A DNA stretch of 64,000 nucleotides, from positions 62,001 through 126,000 of the forward strand of contig NZ_VORX01000003.1 in NCBI RefSeq assembly GCF_007997285.1. Direction: 5' to 3'. The position numbers were made by a program, and so were the translations under genes. Shown piece after piece: positions 26,165-34,919 of this stretch. The notes beneath the pieces are model-generated. The model saw only the letters and a program-made list of their open reading frames with translations, did not search any database and had not been told where the DNA came from. How positions within the stretch are numbered: position 1 is the stretch's first letter; the number at the start of each line of letters is the position of its first letter. This DNA is from Gelidibacter salicanalis. Lineage in GTDB: Bacteria; Bacteroidota; Bacteroidia; Flavobacteriales; Flavobacteriaceae.

Positions 26165-27103
26165 ATGAAAATCCTCCACCTTGACACCAATCACGCACTA
26201 CTCATCAACCAACTCCAAGCTTTTGGATATGAAAATGATGAAGATTATACCTCCTCAAAATCGGCTATAGAAGAAAAAATCCACAACTATGACGGTCTGA
26301 TCATCAGAAGTCGTTTTAGTATTGACAAAACGTTTTTAGATGCTGCCACTAATCTCAAATTCATTGGGCGCGTAGGTGCGGGATTGGAAAATATTGATGG
26401 GGATTATGCCCAACAAAAAGGGGTTCATCTTATCGCTGCTCCAGAAGGGAATAGGAATGCGGTAGGAGAGCATGCTTTGGGAATGCTCTTATCATTATTT
26501 AATAAACTCAATAAGGCCGATCGCGAAGTACGTTCAGGGCAATGGCGCCGCGAGGATAACAGAGGCATTGAATTGGACGGAAAGACTGTCGGCCTGATTG
26601 GCTACGGCAATATGGGGAAAGCGTTCGCTAAAAAACTAATGGGTTTTGATGTAGAGGTGCTGTGTTACGATATTCAAGATGATGTAGGCGATGATAACGC
26701 CAAACAGGTTTCACTTCGGGAATTTCAAGAAAGCGTTGATGTCTTGAGTTTACACACCCCACAAACACCATTGACTGTAAATATGATTAACGCTGATTTC
26801 ATCAAATCTTTTAAAAAACCCTTTTGGTTATTAAATACAGCACGTGGTAAAAGTGTGGTCACAAAAGATTTGGTGACAGCCTTAAAATCTGGAAAAATAC
26901 TTGGGGCAGGTTTGGATGTTTTAGAATACGAAAAATCGTCATTTGAAGATCTATTCACCTCAGAAATACCAGAAGCTTTTCAATACCTTATCAAGGCACA
27001 AAACGTCCTTTTAACCCCTCATGTGGCAGGCTGGACGGTAGAAAGCAAAGAGAAATTGGCGCAGACAATTGTGGATAAAATAGAAAGCCACTTCAAATTA
27101 TAA
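26165..27103 (+). CDS. D-2-hydroxyacid dehydrogenase (phosphoglycerate dehydrogenase-like)
   Basis: NAD-dependent D-isomer-specific 2-hydroxyacid dehydrogenase of 312 residues. The ATG at 26165 (MKILHLDTNH) is preferred over 26135 because it begins directly with the first Rossmann strand. The nucleotide motif VGLIGYGNMGKAF, the catalytic Arg in LLNTARGKSVV, the Glu in GLDVLEYE and the His in TPHVAGWT are all present. The enzyme could be a 3-phosphoglycerate dehydrogenase for serine synthesis or a related hydroxyacid dehydrogenase. It has no regulatory ACT domain, and serB/serC are not adjacent. The gene follows the repeat array. Confidence 0.9.
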   Translation: MKILHLDTNHALLINQLQAFGYENDEDYTSSKSAIEEKIHNYDGLIIRSRFSIDKTFLDAATNLKFIGRVGAGLENIDGDYAQQKGVHLIAAPEGNRNAVGEHALGMLLSLFNKLNKADREVRSGQWRREDNRGIELDGKTVGLIGYGNMGKAFAKKLMGFDVEVLCYDIQDDVGDDNAKQVSLREFQESVDVLSLHTPQTPLTVNMINADFIKSFKKPFWLLNTARGKSVVTKDLVTALKSGKILGAGLDVLEYEKSSFEDLFTSEIPEAFQYLIKAQNVLLTPHVAGWTVESKEKLAQTIVDKIESHFKL

Positions 27104-27126
27104 CATCTTTTAACACCCTAAATACT

Positions 27127-27582
27127 ATGACCTATGACGCCGCCACTCCTACAGACTATATCAGCCAAACACCTGAAGAACGACATCAAGGTTTAAGATT
27201 ATTGCGCAAAACCATCCTGAAAAATTTACCAAAAGGTTTCGAAGAAGGCATTCAATACGGTATGATTAGCTATTATATACCACACAGTATTTACCCTGAA
27301 GGTTACCATTGCAAACCCTCCGAACCACTACCCTTTATAAGTTTTGCATCACAGAAAAACTCAATCAATCTTTATCATAGTGGTATTTATGCAATTCCTA
27401 AAATTCACGACTGGTTTGTAGCAGAATACCCAAAACATTCCAAACGTAAATTAGATATGGGAAAAAGCTGTATACGTTTCAAAAAAATAGAAGACATTCC
27501 TTTTGACCTCATTGGGGATTTAGTTTCGAAAATAACCGCTGAGGAGTGGATTTCGGTGTATGAAGCTCAAATTAAAAAGTAG
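27127..27582 (+). CDS. DUF1801 domain-containing protein
   Basis: Cytoplasmic protein of 151 residues. The segments GFEEGIQYGMISYYIPHSIYP, PFISFASQKNSINLYHSGIY and LDMGKSCIRFKKIEDIPFDL are typical of DUF1801 (YdhG-like fold). The family is small and alpha/beta, and its function is not established. It begins 23 bases after the dehydrogenase and is probably co-transcribed with it. Confidence 0.88.
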   Translation: MTYDAATPTDYISQTPEERHQGLRLLRKTILKNLPKGFEEGIQYGMISYYIPHSIYPEGYHCKPSEPLPFISFASQKNSINLYHSGIYAIPKIHDWFVAEYPKHSKRKLDMGKSCIRFKKIEDIPFDLIGDLVSKITAEEWISVYEAQIKK

Positions 27583-27608
27583 TAAAAAATCTACATGATT
27601 TCTCGTAA

Positions 27609-27770
27609 ATTGGTTATTATTTGGAAGAACTTCCTAAGCTCCTAAAAGAAGAAGGCGTGACCATTGTAGGCGACATGGAAACTCACGAGTATGGTAAATT
27701 TGGTTGGATCTTGGATAATGACGGCAACAAAATTGAACTTTGGGAACCTATAGACCAAGCTTTCTTGTAA
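27609..27770 (+). pseudogene. C-terminal relic of a VOC (glyoxalase-like) gene
   Basis: A stop-to-stop frame without a start codon encodes about 53 residues, including EELPKLLKEEGVTIVGDME and YGKFGWILDNDGNKIELWEP. This is the characteristic end of VOC superfamily proteins, whose last Glu is a metal ligand. Complete members have about 120 residues, so the N-terminal half is missing, and TAA at 27606-27608 closes the frame upstream. It sits between DUF1801 and DUF4870 genes as decayed sequence. Confidence 0.75.
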
Positions 27771-27844
27771 AAGAATAAGATTTTTTAGTATATTTAATGT
27801 TCTTATTTTTAATGAGTTACAATTAATCTCTAAATAAACTAAAG

Positions 27845-28300
27845 ATGGCAAACGATCAAAATTTAGGAAACGATCTTAACGATATGTTAGACGATACCCA
27901 TGACACGAAAAGAGACTTTACCGATTCTACTAAACATAGCGCTAATGAATTCTCTGAAGATGCACGACAAACAGCGCACAACATTGAAAATGATGCCAAC
28001 GCCATTGCGAAAGACGGCAAAAATATTGCGCTAATTGCGCACCTCACTTTGATTGGATGGATTGTAGCATTAGTAATGAACAATACTACTAAAAGTGAAT
28101 TTGGGGCTTTCTATATCAGACAGATGCTTGGGTTGATGCTTTTAGGCCTGGTATTAAGCTTTGTTCCAATTGTAGGATGGATTATCAATTTAGGGGTTCT
28201 TATTCTTTGGATTATAAGTTTAATTGGCGCTGTTAATGGCGAAAAGAAATTAACCCCTATTGTAGGAGACTATTTTCAAGATTGGTTTAAATCCATTTAG
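27845..28300 (+). CDS. DUF4870 family membrane protein with acidic N-terminus
   Basis: A protein of 151 residues. The first ~58 are polar and rich in Asp, Asn and Ala, apparently an amphipathic helix. They are followed by three hydrophobic helices (about 60-78, 92-110 and 112-133) with the DUF4870 patterns LIAHLTLIGWIVAL and FYIRQMLGL...PIVGWIINLGVLILW. Function unknown. A similar hydrophobic domain is fused to a helix-turn-helix at 47772-48374. It ends with a terminator. Confidence 0.85.
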   Translation: MANDQNLGNDLNDMLDDTHDTKRDFTDSTKHSANEFSEDARQTAHNIENDANAIAKDGKNIALIAHLTLIGWIVALVMNNTTKSEFGAFYIRQMLGLMLLGLVLSFVPIVGWIINLGVLILWIISLIGAVNGEKKLTPIVGDYFQDWFKSI

Positions 28301-28307
28301 AACTTTA

Positions 28308-28340
28308 AAAGAGCCGGATTGCGAAAACTTGGCTCTTTTT
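28308..28340 (+). terminator. Intrinsic terminator after the DUF4870 gene
   Basis: An 8-bp stem (AAAGAGCC at 28308-28315 with GGCTCTTT at 28331-28338) with a 15-base loop and T tail, in the gap before the convergent olsF gene. Confidence 0.75.
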
Positions 28341-28373
28341 ATGTTTCTTATGTATGTTTTTTTCTCTCAAAAT

Positions 28374-30212
28374 TTAAATGTCTGGAGCATCCCCATTCTC
28401 CGCGAATTTCCGCTCCATCTCCGCTTGAAATTCTTCCATCACGGGTTTGACGGTGCTTTCTGGTAAATCGGCTATTCTGATGTACATTAAACCATCTACG
28501 GCGTTATTAAAAAGGGGATCCACATTAAAGGCTACCACTTTAGCATTTTGTTTGATGTATTTCTTAATTAGAACTGGTAGTCGCAGTGTTCCTGGCTCTA
28601 ACTCATCAATGATTTTGTCAAACTTTACCAAATCAGCTTCCGTTTCGTCAAACACAAAATCCTTATCGGCATCTTTTAATTTCACCTTGAATTCCTTTTT
28701 TGGATGCACATATTGCGCTACATAAGGATCATAGTAATTGGATTTCATAAATTCAATCATGAGTGATTTTGAAAAGTTGGTAAACTTATCACTAATGGTC
28801 ACGCCACCAATTAAATACTTATGCTCTGGATACCGTAACGTAGTATGTACAATACCTTTCCATAAGAGGAATAAAGGCATCGGTTTCAATTGATAGTCTT
28901 TGATGACGAATGCGCGACCCATTTCAATGGATTCGCTCATCATTTTATACAATTCAGGCTCAAAACGGAATAAATCCTGAAGGTAAAACCCATCAATGCC
29001 GTATTTGGCAAATATTTTCGAACCGAGGCCCATACGGTATGCGCCTGCTAATTTATTAGTGGTATTATCCCATAAAAACATATGGTGGTAATAATTATCA
29101 AACGGATCTAAATCTATCGATTCGTTCGTGCCTTCCCCTACCTCTCTAAAGGTAATTTCACGCAGTCGACCAATTTCTCGCAGAATGTTAGGAATTTTCT
29201 TAGAATCGGTAAAAAACACTTCATAATTCTTGCTTTCTAGGAGTCGCCCATCATGTTCCCGCAGATAATTGACTTCCTTTATCATCGTGTCTACGCTTAC
29301 AGGCATGACGATACTTTTAATGGCTTTTGGCACTTTTAATGTGGAAGAAATTGTGCTGAGAAATTTGCCTTTCTCGTCAAAACTATTGGCCAGCATATAC
29401 GTTTTACGTCTCAAAAACTCTGAAAACTCCTCTAGCGTGGTGTGTTCCTTTTGATCAGCTACAGTAATTGGTTTTCCTATCCTAACTTTGATAACGCGCC
29501 TCTTTTGGGTCAACACTTCTGAAGGCAATTTAGCCGTCCTGAACGTATCACTAATTTTAGAAAGCTTATAAAATAACTTGCTGTTTTTTGCGTGAAAATA
29601 AATTGGCACTACCGGCACTTCTGCTTTTTGCACGAGTTTCATAGCGGCTTCTTCCCAAGGACGATCAATGACTAACTTCCCATCTCTATAGGTAGATACT
29701 TCACCAGCAGGAAATATACCTAGTGGGTGGCCGGCGCGCAAATGCAAAATGGCATTCTTAAACCCTGCAACACTCGATTTTATATCTTTACGATCTTCAA
29801 ATGGATTAACCGGCATTATATACGGCTTCATGGGCGCAATACGATGCAGCAGAAAATTAGCAATGATTTTAAAATCCTCGCGCTGCTCTAACATTAATTT
29901 CAGCAAAAGGATGCCATCAATCCCTCCTAGCGGATGGTTGGATACCGTTATAAATGCACCCTCCTTAGGCAAGCGTTTTAAATCATCTTCTGGTATTTCA
30001 AATCGGATCTGAAAATCACCCAAGATAGCATCTAAAAAATCAGTCTCTTTTAAATGTTTATGACGGTTGTAAACCTCATTGAGTGTGGATATTTTAAGAA
30101 CTTTCATAAGTATCCAGCCAGTAAATGTGCCTAAAACACCATACTTTTCCAAATTGATGGCTTTCGCAACTTCCTTTGCACTTACTAATCCGATATCCTG
30201 CTGTTTGGTCAT
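28374..30212 (-). CDS. olsF: OlsF-type bifunctional ornithine lipid synthase (O-acyl/N-acyl transferase)
   Basis: A protein of 612 residues fusing a lysophospholipid-acyltransferase (PlsC/OlsA-like) N-terminal half to a GNAT-like OlsB half. The first domain has NHPLGGID (His93, Asp99; one residue longer than the usual HX4D spacing) and GIFPAGEVSTYRDGK as the phosphate-binding motif. The second domain has the YRMGLG and EMGRAFV segments seen in OlsB. Proteins of this architecture make ornithine lipids from ornithine in Flavobacterium johnsoniae and Serratia. The start at 30212 (MTKQQDIG) is chosen because an exact -7 box (30218-30225) overlaps the longer alternative. It lies downstream of the aspartate kinase gene. 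Confidence 0.78.
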   Translation of the reverse strand: MTKQQDIGLVSAKEVAKAINLEKYGVLGTFTGWILMKVLKISTLNEVYNRHKHLKETDFLDAILGDFQIRFEIPEDDLKRLPKEGAFITVSNHPLGGIDGILLLKLMLEQREDFKIIANFLLHRIAPMKPYIMPVNPFEDRKDIKSSVAGFKNAILHLRAGHPLGIFPAGEVSTYRDGKLVIDRPWEEAAMKLVQKAEVPVVPIYFHAKNSKLFYKLSKISDTFRTAKLPSEVLTQKRRVIKVRIGKPITVADQKEHTTLEEFSEFLRRKTYMLANSFDEKGKFLSTISSTLKVPKAIKSIVMPVSVDTMIKEVNYLREHDGRLLESKNYEVFFTDSKKIPNILREIGRLREITFREVGEGTNESIDLDPFDNYYHHMFLWDNTTNKLAGAYRMGLGSKIFAKYGIDGFYLQDLFRFEPELYKMMSESIEMGRAFVIKDYQLKPMPLFLLWKGIVHTTLRYPEHKYLIGGVTISDKFTNFSKSLMIEFMKSNYYDPYVAQYVHPKKEFKVKLKDADKDFVFDETEADLVKFDKIIDELEPGTLRLPVLIKKYIKQNAKVVAFNVDPLFNNAVDGLMYIRIADLPESTVKPVMEEFQAEMERKFAENGDAPDI

Positions 30213-30217
30213 GGCTA

Positions 30218-30225
30218 CAAACCTA
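30218..30225 (-). promoter_or_regulatory. -7 box of olsF; possibly leaderless transcript
   Basis: TAGGTTTG on the minus strand matches TAnnTTTG and ends five bases before the ATG at 30212. Confidence 0.45.
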
Positions 30226-30296
30226 ATCATTTTTATTTATAAATATTTTTTGAGATGATGCTCTAAACCGATCTCTTTCACCTTTTTGATGGTCAA

Positions 30297-31556
30297 TTAT
30301 TCGGCGACCATTTGAACGGTGCCTTGTGTCAATTGCTTTAACAAGATCGTTTTGCCCTCCTCTAATTGCGCAATGGCATCTTGAGTATAGTGACGAATGG
30401 TATATAAGGACACGTTGTCATGGCAGGTGACTTTAAACCTTGCTTTTAAATGTTGCAAAAGCTTAGGGAGATTATTGTACACATTATCCACACAAACTGA
30501 AAAACTGATGGCAGAATTTTGAATCACATCCACCTTCATTTTATACAAGGCCAACAATTTAAAGATCTCACTGATATTTTCTTCTACGATATAAGAAAAA
30601 TCCAAGGACGATAAAGAAATCAATACTTGATTTTTCTTCACGATAAAACACGGAATCAACGGTTCTATTCCCGACCCTTTTGCCACCATAGTCCCTGCAT
30701 GTTCAGGATTTTTAAAAGATTTGACAAAGAGGGGAATCTCCTTTTGCTGTAATGGCTGCAATGTTTTAGGGTGGATCACCGAAGCTCCGTAAAACGCCAA
30801 CTCAATAGCCTCCCGATAAGAGATTTTATTGAGCAACTGTGCGTTTTCAAAGTATCGAGGATCAGCATTAAGCACTCCGGGCACATCTTTCCAAATGGTC
30901 ACATTCTCCGCATTTAAACAATAGGCAAGAATGGCTGCCGAATAATCACTGCCTTCACGGCCTAATGTGGTCATAAAGTTATTGTCGTCACTACCAATAA
31001 AGCCTTGAGTAATGTTTAAAACTGAAGTGTTTAATTTAGAACTTACCGCGGCTTGGGTAGCTTCCCAATTAACGTTGGCGCGTCTGTAATACGTGTCTGT
31101 TTTAATCAATTCCCGTACATCTACCCAATTATTTCTAATCCCAACCCTATTGAGATATTCGCTCACAATAAGGGTGGAGACCAATTCTCCGTAACCAATT
31201 ACCTGATCGTAGACAAAATTATAATCCGGCGACTTATTTCGGTCAAAAAAATGGCGCAACTCTTCAAATAGGGCGCTTACTTTCTTAAAGACGGGATGAG
31301 TTTCTTCCGGTCCGGTATCAAAAAGATCTAAAAGAATTGCATTATGATATTTTTTGACGTCCTGTATAGAACTTTGCAATTCACCTTTAGTATTAAAGTA
31401 ATTGCCCACCACAATCTCCAGCGCATTGGTTGTTTTCCCCATGGCGGAAATCACTATTAAGGTATTTTCATACCCCACCGTTCTTAAAACAGCTTCTAAG
31501 TTTCTAACCCCAAGTGCATCTTTTACTGAGGCGCCTCCAAATTTAAATACGTGCAT
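30297..31556 (-). CDS. Aspartate kinase
   Basis: Phosphorylates aspartate at the head of lysine, threonine and methionine synthesis. It has 419 residues and is monofunctional. The kinase domain opens KFGGASVKD and contains the nucleotide-site segments TLGREGSDYSAA and WKDVPGVLNADPRY. A C-terminal region of about 120 residues has the ACT pattern (VLISLSSLDFSYIVEENISEIF). Whether it is feedback-controlled, and by which amino acid, cannot be told. The first 14 bases overlap the end of the upstream GNAT gene, so the two are translated together. Confidence 0.93.
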   Translation of the reverse strand: MHVFKFGGASVKDALGVRNLEAVLRTVGYENTLIVISAMGKTTNALEIVVGNYFNTKGELQSSIQDVKKYHNAILLDLFDTGPEETHPVFKKVSALFEELRHFFDRNKSPDYNFVYDQVIGYGELVSTLIVSEYLNRVGIRNNWVDVRELIKTDTYYRRANVNWEATQAAVSSKLNTSVLNITQGFIGSDDNNFMTTLGREGSDYSAAILAYCLNAENVTIWKDVPGVLNADPRYFENAQLLNKISYREAIELAFYGASVIHPKTLQPLQQKEIPLFVKSFKNPEHAGTMVAKGSGIEPLIPCFIVKKNQVLISLSSLDFSYIVEENISEIFKLLALYKMKVDVIQNSAISFSVCVDNVYNNLPKLLQHLKARFKVTCHDNVSLYTIRHYTQDAIAQLEEGKTILLKQLTQGTVQMVAE

Positions 31557-32037
31557 CCTTTAGCGTCGCTATATAATTTTTAATTCCTTCTTCATTTAAA
31601 TGGACCACATCCCAATCGCGCTTCACGTCCGCACCTTTCTTTTGATAAAATTCAATGGCGGGATCATTCCAATCCAACACTTCCCAACAAATGCGTTTAA
31701 CGCCCAATTGATCTCCATAACGCACAACCTCATCTAAAAGTGCCGTCCCTAATCCACTACCGCGCATTTTATGACTCACAATTAAATCTTCAAGATGCAA
31801 TATTTTACCTTTCCAGGTGGAATAACGTGGATAAACCAATGCGATGCCTTGTACGGTTTCCTCAACTTCAGCTACAAAACACTGAAACGAAGGATGCTCT
31901 CCAAACCCATCTTGTTGTAATTGTGAAATGGTCACTTCTACAGCATCAGGTTCTTTTTCAAAAATTGCCAATTCAGTGATTAGTGCGTGTACTTGAGGCA
32001 TATCTTGAGAAATAGCCTTTCTTATTTTGAAATTCAT
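31543..32037 (-). CDS. GNAT family N-acetyltransferase, diamine acetyltransferase-like
   Basis: Acetyl-CoA-dependent acetyltransferase of 164 residues. The whole GNAT fold is visible: IRKAISQDMPQVHALI at the start, EDLIVSHKMRGSGLGTALLDEV as the acetyl-CoA pyrophosphate loop (about 88-109), and WNDPAIEFYQKKGA at the end. The overall layout resembles spermidine/diamine acetyltransferases. The substrate is an inference. It overlaps the aspartate kinase gene by 14 bases and is divergent from fbp. Confidence 0.88.
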   Translation of the reverse strand: MNFKIRKAISQDMPQVHALITELAIFEKEPDAVEVTISQLQQDGFGEHPSFQCFVAEVEETVQGIALVYPRYSTWKGKILHLEDLIVSHKMRGSGLGTALLDEVVRYGDQLGVKRICWEVLDWNDPAIEFYQKKGADVKRDWDVVHLNEEGIKNYIATLKDARI

Positions 32038-32158
32038 TTATAAAAAATTCTTTTCAAATATAACGCAAACTGATAAAATTAAAACCATTTAAGTTTTCCG
32101 AAAACGATGTAGTATGGTAAAAAATACGATATTTGCAGAAACAAATCCAAAACACTTC

Positions 32159-33163
32159 ATGTTTCGCAAACATCAAACTCTAGGTGAATTCATTATTGAA
32201 AATCAGACCTCATTTAAATACTCATCAGGTGAACTTTCTAGCCTTATAAATTCCATACGGTTAGCCGCAAAAGTCGTCAATTACGAGGTGAACAAAGCCG
32301 GATTGGTGGACATCATCGGCGCAGCAGGCGATATGAATATTCAAGGTGAAGACCAGCAAAAACTGGACGTTTACGCCAACGAAAAGTTTATTCAAACCAT
32401 GACCAACCGAAATATCGTTTGTGGTATTGCTAGTGAAGAGGAAGATGACTTTATTGCCATCAACAGTCAGGATGAAAATCATCAAAATAAATATGTCGTG
32501 CTTATTGATCCTTTGGATGGCTCATCAAACATTGATGTGAACGTATCTGTGGGGACTATTTTTTCGATCTACAGACGAGTGACACCTATCGGAACGCCAG
32601 TAACCATTGAGGATTTTCTACAACCCGGAAATCAACAAGTAGCCGCTGGCTATGTTGTTTATGGCACTTCCACCATGCTCGTTTATACTACTGGTGACGG
32701 GGTTAACGGGTTTACACTTAACCCAGCCATTGGAACCTTTTACTTATCGCACCCTAATATGAAGTTTCCTAAAGACGGCCGCATCTATTCGGTAAACGAG
32801 GGTAACTACATCCATTTCCCACAAGGCGTAAAAAATTACATCAAATATTGCCAGATGGAAGAAGGTGACCGACCTTACACATCGCGCTATATTGGCTCAT
32901 TAGTGTCCGATTTTCATAGAAATATGATTAAAGGTGGAATTTATTTGTATCCAAAGAGCTCTTTAAATGCAAAAGGAAAATTGCGTTTGCTGTACGAATG
33001 CAATCCGATGGCATTTTTAGCAGAACAGGCTGATGGAAAAGCTAGTGATGGCATTCAACGTATTATGGACATTCAGCCTACGGAACTTCATGAACGTGTC
33101 CCATTTGTTTGTGGCAGTACGAACATGGTGGATAAATGTGAAGAGTTTATACGCAACGCGTAA
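32159..33163 (+). CDS. fbp: Fructose-1,6-bisphosphatase class I
   Basis: Gluconeogenic phosphatase that hydrolyses fructose 1,6-bisphosphate. With the start at 32159 ([12 protein letters not shown]) it has 334 residues, matching the E. coli enzyme almost end to end; the frame from 32114 adds 15 non-homologous residues. The metal site EEED, the motif [20 protein letters not shown], and the substrate segments NEGNY and [12 protein letters not shown] with [18 protein letters not shown] are intact. A -7-like octamer GATATTTG (32128-32135) lies between the two candidate starts and favours the shorter form. Confidence 0.96.
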   Translation: MFRKHQTLGEFIIENQTSFKYSSGELSSLINSIRLAAKVVNYEVNKAGLVDIIGAAGDMNIQGEDQQKLDVYANEKFIQTMTNRNIVCGIASEEEDDFIAINSQDENHQNKYVVLIDPLDGSSNIDVNVSVGTIFSIYRRVTPIGTPVTIEDFLQPGNQQVAAGYVVYGTSTMLVYTTGDGVNGFTLNPAIGTFYLSHPNMKFPKDGRIYSVNEGNYIHFPQGVKNYIKYCQMEEGDRPYTSRYIGSLVSDFHRNMIKGGIYLYPKSSLNAKGKLRLLYECNPMAFLAEQADGKASDGIQRIMDIQPTELHERVPFVCGSTNMVDKCEEFIRNA

Positions 33164-33200
33164 CTTAACGATTTAAGAATTTCTAAAATTGTAGATTTTC

Positions 33201-33489
33201 CATTTTTGTCATGTCGAATGTAATGAGACATCACATCATCTTTGTACCATAAAGTACCCACGATCATGGGATTCCTCCTAACGTCAGAATGACAAATTGC
33301 AATGGGATGACAGGACGTAGAAAATCCCATAACTTTTTGACTTGATCCCATTTTTATCATGTCGAATGTAATGAGACATCACATCATCTTTGTATCATAA
33401 AGTACTCACGATCATGGGATTCCTCCTAACGTCGGAATGACAAACTGGATGACAGGGCGTAGAAATCCCACCACTTTTGGACTTGATCC
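33201..33489. repeat. Two tandem copies of a 148-bp intergenic repeat
   Basis: Copy 1 (33201-33348) and copy 2 (33349-33489) share long identical runs, e.g. CATGTCGAATGTAATGAGAC and CGATCATGGGATTCCTCCTA. In copy 1, TTTGTCAT (33205-33212) and ATGACAAA (33289-33296) form 8-base inverted ends around an ATTC...GAATGAC core, resembling the widespread REP-like elements that end in GAATGACA. Differences are point changes and a few short indels, so the duplication is not very recent. Confidence 0.88.
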
Positions 33490-33565
33490 TATAAAGATGA
33501 TGCTTATAAAATTCGGGGAGCTTACGGCGTCCAACAAGAAATTAAAAATATCGACGAAATTTTAC

Positions 33566-33614
33566 AAAAAAAACCCTGTTTCAATGCTGATAATAGAATC
33601 AGGAGAAACAGGGT
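33566..33614 (-). terminator. Intrinsic terminator, minus strand
   Basis: Read leftward, a 10-bp perfect stem (ACCCTGTTTC with GAAACAGGGT, 33573-33582 and 33605-33614), whose loop can form a smaller CTGATT/AATCAG-type pairing, is followed by eight T residues. It lies about 140 bases after the AlbA_2 gene and probably ends the SDR-AlbA_2 transcript. Confidence 0.82.
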
Positions 33615-33752
33615 ATATATAATTGATTAATAGCACTGTAAATATGCGATTATTATTTCAACAACATTCTTAAAAACTACAATCTGTCAATATATATGTT
33701 GAATTACATACGCTTTCAAAAAACATCGACAAACGGTAAAGAAATTCTGTGC

Positions 33753-34886
33753 CTAACTATACTTCACTTTTCTTAAAATCCGCAACGATTCTTTTAAACT
33801 CTCATAGACTTCTGAATTGTATTTTTTTAAATACGGTTTGGCTTCATTCAATTTATCTATCGCATCGTGAAACAAATTAAGGTAGCAAATAAGGTAGGTT
33901 GCGGGCAGATTTTTTACATCACGTTCTTCACTAGAATTTAAAGTAACTCCCTTTTTCAGTTTATCTAAAATAGCATTATTTGCATTATAAATATGATGCA
34001 AAACCTTCCTGTCAAATTGTGGGGCTTCAAAAAGTAGTTTGGTCTCAATATGATAGGTAGCGTTGTTGGCAAAACTAATACGCGTCTCTTCCAATGGGTA
34101 ATATTTATAACTATTGTTGAGTCCTAAACTCACGTATTCAACAATATTAAAAGCATGGTCGTCATAACGAATGGTCACCTCATCTAAAGTCGAAAAAAAC
34201 AGTCGCACCTGCTCATTGATCAATTCAATATCCACCCTACTGTAAAAAGTTTCATTTTTATAGACCTTTTTCTGTCCGGCCCAGCAGAGCACGAAATATT
34301 CTTTAAACACTTTGTATTGGGGGTGGTAATCTTTTCGTTTGCTCAAAAAATCGAACACCCCGTCTAAGGTATGTTGAATGTTATTTTGGGAGTTATTTTC
34401 TATAGCTTCCACAATTTTGGAGTTGACATCTTTTATGTCGACATCGTAAACTTTGGGCATGCTCATACTCCCATCTCTATAAAACACAGAGCCGCCGTAG
34501 TACTTCCAAATATTCTTTTTAAGCGAGGTCAACCCATCAATAGCCCTAATGGTTACCAGACCCACTACTTTATCATCGGGCAGATGCGGAAACGGAATGT
34601 TTTCATACTGTACAATGGGAGGATTGATCAAATACGCATTGATCAAATTTTGAATTTTGCTATCGTCAAAAAAGTCAACACCCATAATTCTATTGTCATC
34701 ATCCTCAACCCCAATAACGATATAAGAATTATTTTTAGGATTGGTGTTAGACAGGGCACACACGTGCTTCAGGAATTTCGCTTTGCCTTCTTTTTCGCCA
34801 ATATCAATCTGCCGCTTTTTGTCATAGAAGCTGTTCTCATCATTATGAGCCAAAAGGTTTTTTATGAGCAGACGTTTGTTGATCAA
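33753..34886 (-). CDS. AlbA_2 (Schlafen-like) domain protein
   Basis: A protein of 377 residues. The N-terminal ~150 residues match the AlbA_2/Schlafen-type putative nucleic-acid or nucleotide-binding domain: IDIGEKEGKAKFLKHVCALSN, then NSYIVIGVEDDDNRIMGVD, then QNLINAYLINPPIVQYENIPF. The C-terminal half is alpha-helical and unassigned. Members are often called ATP-binding regulators, but no Walker motif is visible here. It starts at TTG (34886), 33 bases after the SDR gene on the same strand, and they probably form an operon ending at 33566. Function is not known. Confidence 0.78.
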   Translation of the reverse strand: MINKRLLIKNLLAHNDENSFYDKKRQIDIGEKEGKAKFLKHVCALSNTNPKNNSYIVIGVEDDDNRIMGVDFFDDSKIQNLINAYLINPPIVQYENIPFPHLPDDKVVGLVTIRAIDGLTSLKKNIWKYYGGSVFYRDGSMSMPKVYDVDIKDVNSKIVEAIENNSQNNIQHTLDGVFDFLSKRKDYHPQYKVFKEYFVLCWAGQKKVYKNETFYSRVDIELINEQVRLFFSTLDEVTIRYDDHAFNIVEYVSLGLNNSYKYYPLEETRISFANNATYHIETKLLFEAPQFDRKVLHHIYNANNAILDKLKKGVTLNSSEERDVKNLPATYLICYLNLFHDAIDKLNEAKPYLKKYNSEVYESLKESLRILRKVKYS

Positions 34887-34919
34887 GGTGCTTGCAATTT
34901 TTGATTATTCGTGCGTAAA

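Larger units (their letters stand above)
33164..33752. other. Spacer with tandem 148-bp repeat and minus-strand terminator
   Basis: This 589-base gap after fbp contains a tandem duplication (33201-33489) and the terminator hairpin at 33566-33614. The remainder is AT-rich without a supported gene. A 61-codon plus frame at 33437-33622 runs through repeat and terminator and is not credible. Confidence 0.8.

Noticed and set aside
33437-33622. 61-codon plus-strand frame after the tandem repeat
   Set aside because: It runs through repeat copy 2 and the minus-strand terminator and has no recognised domain.
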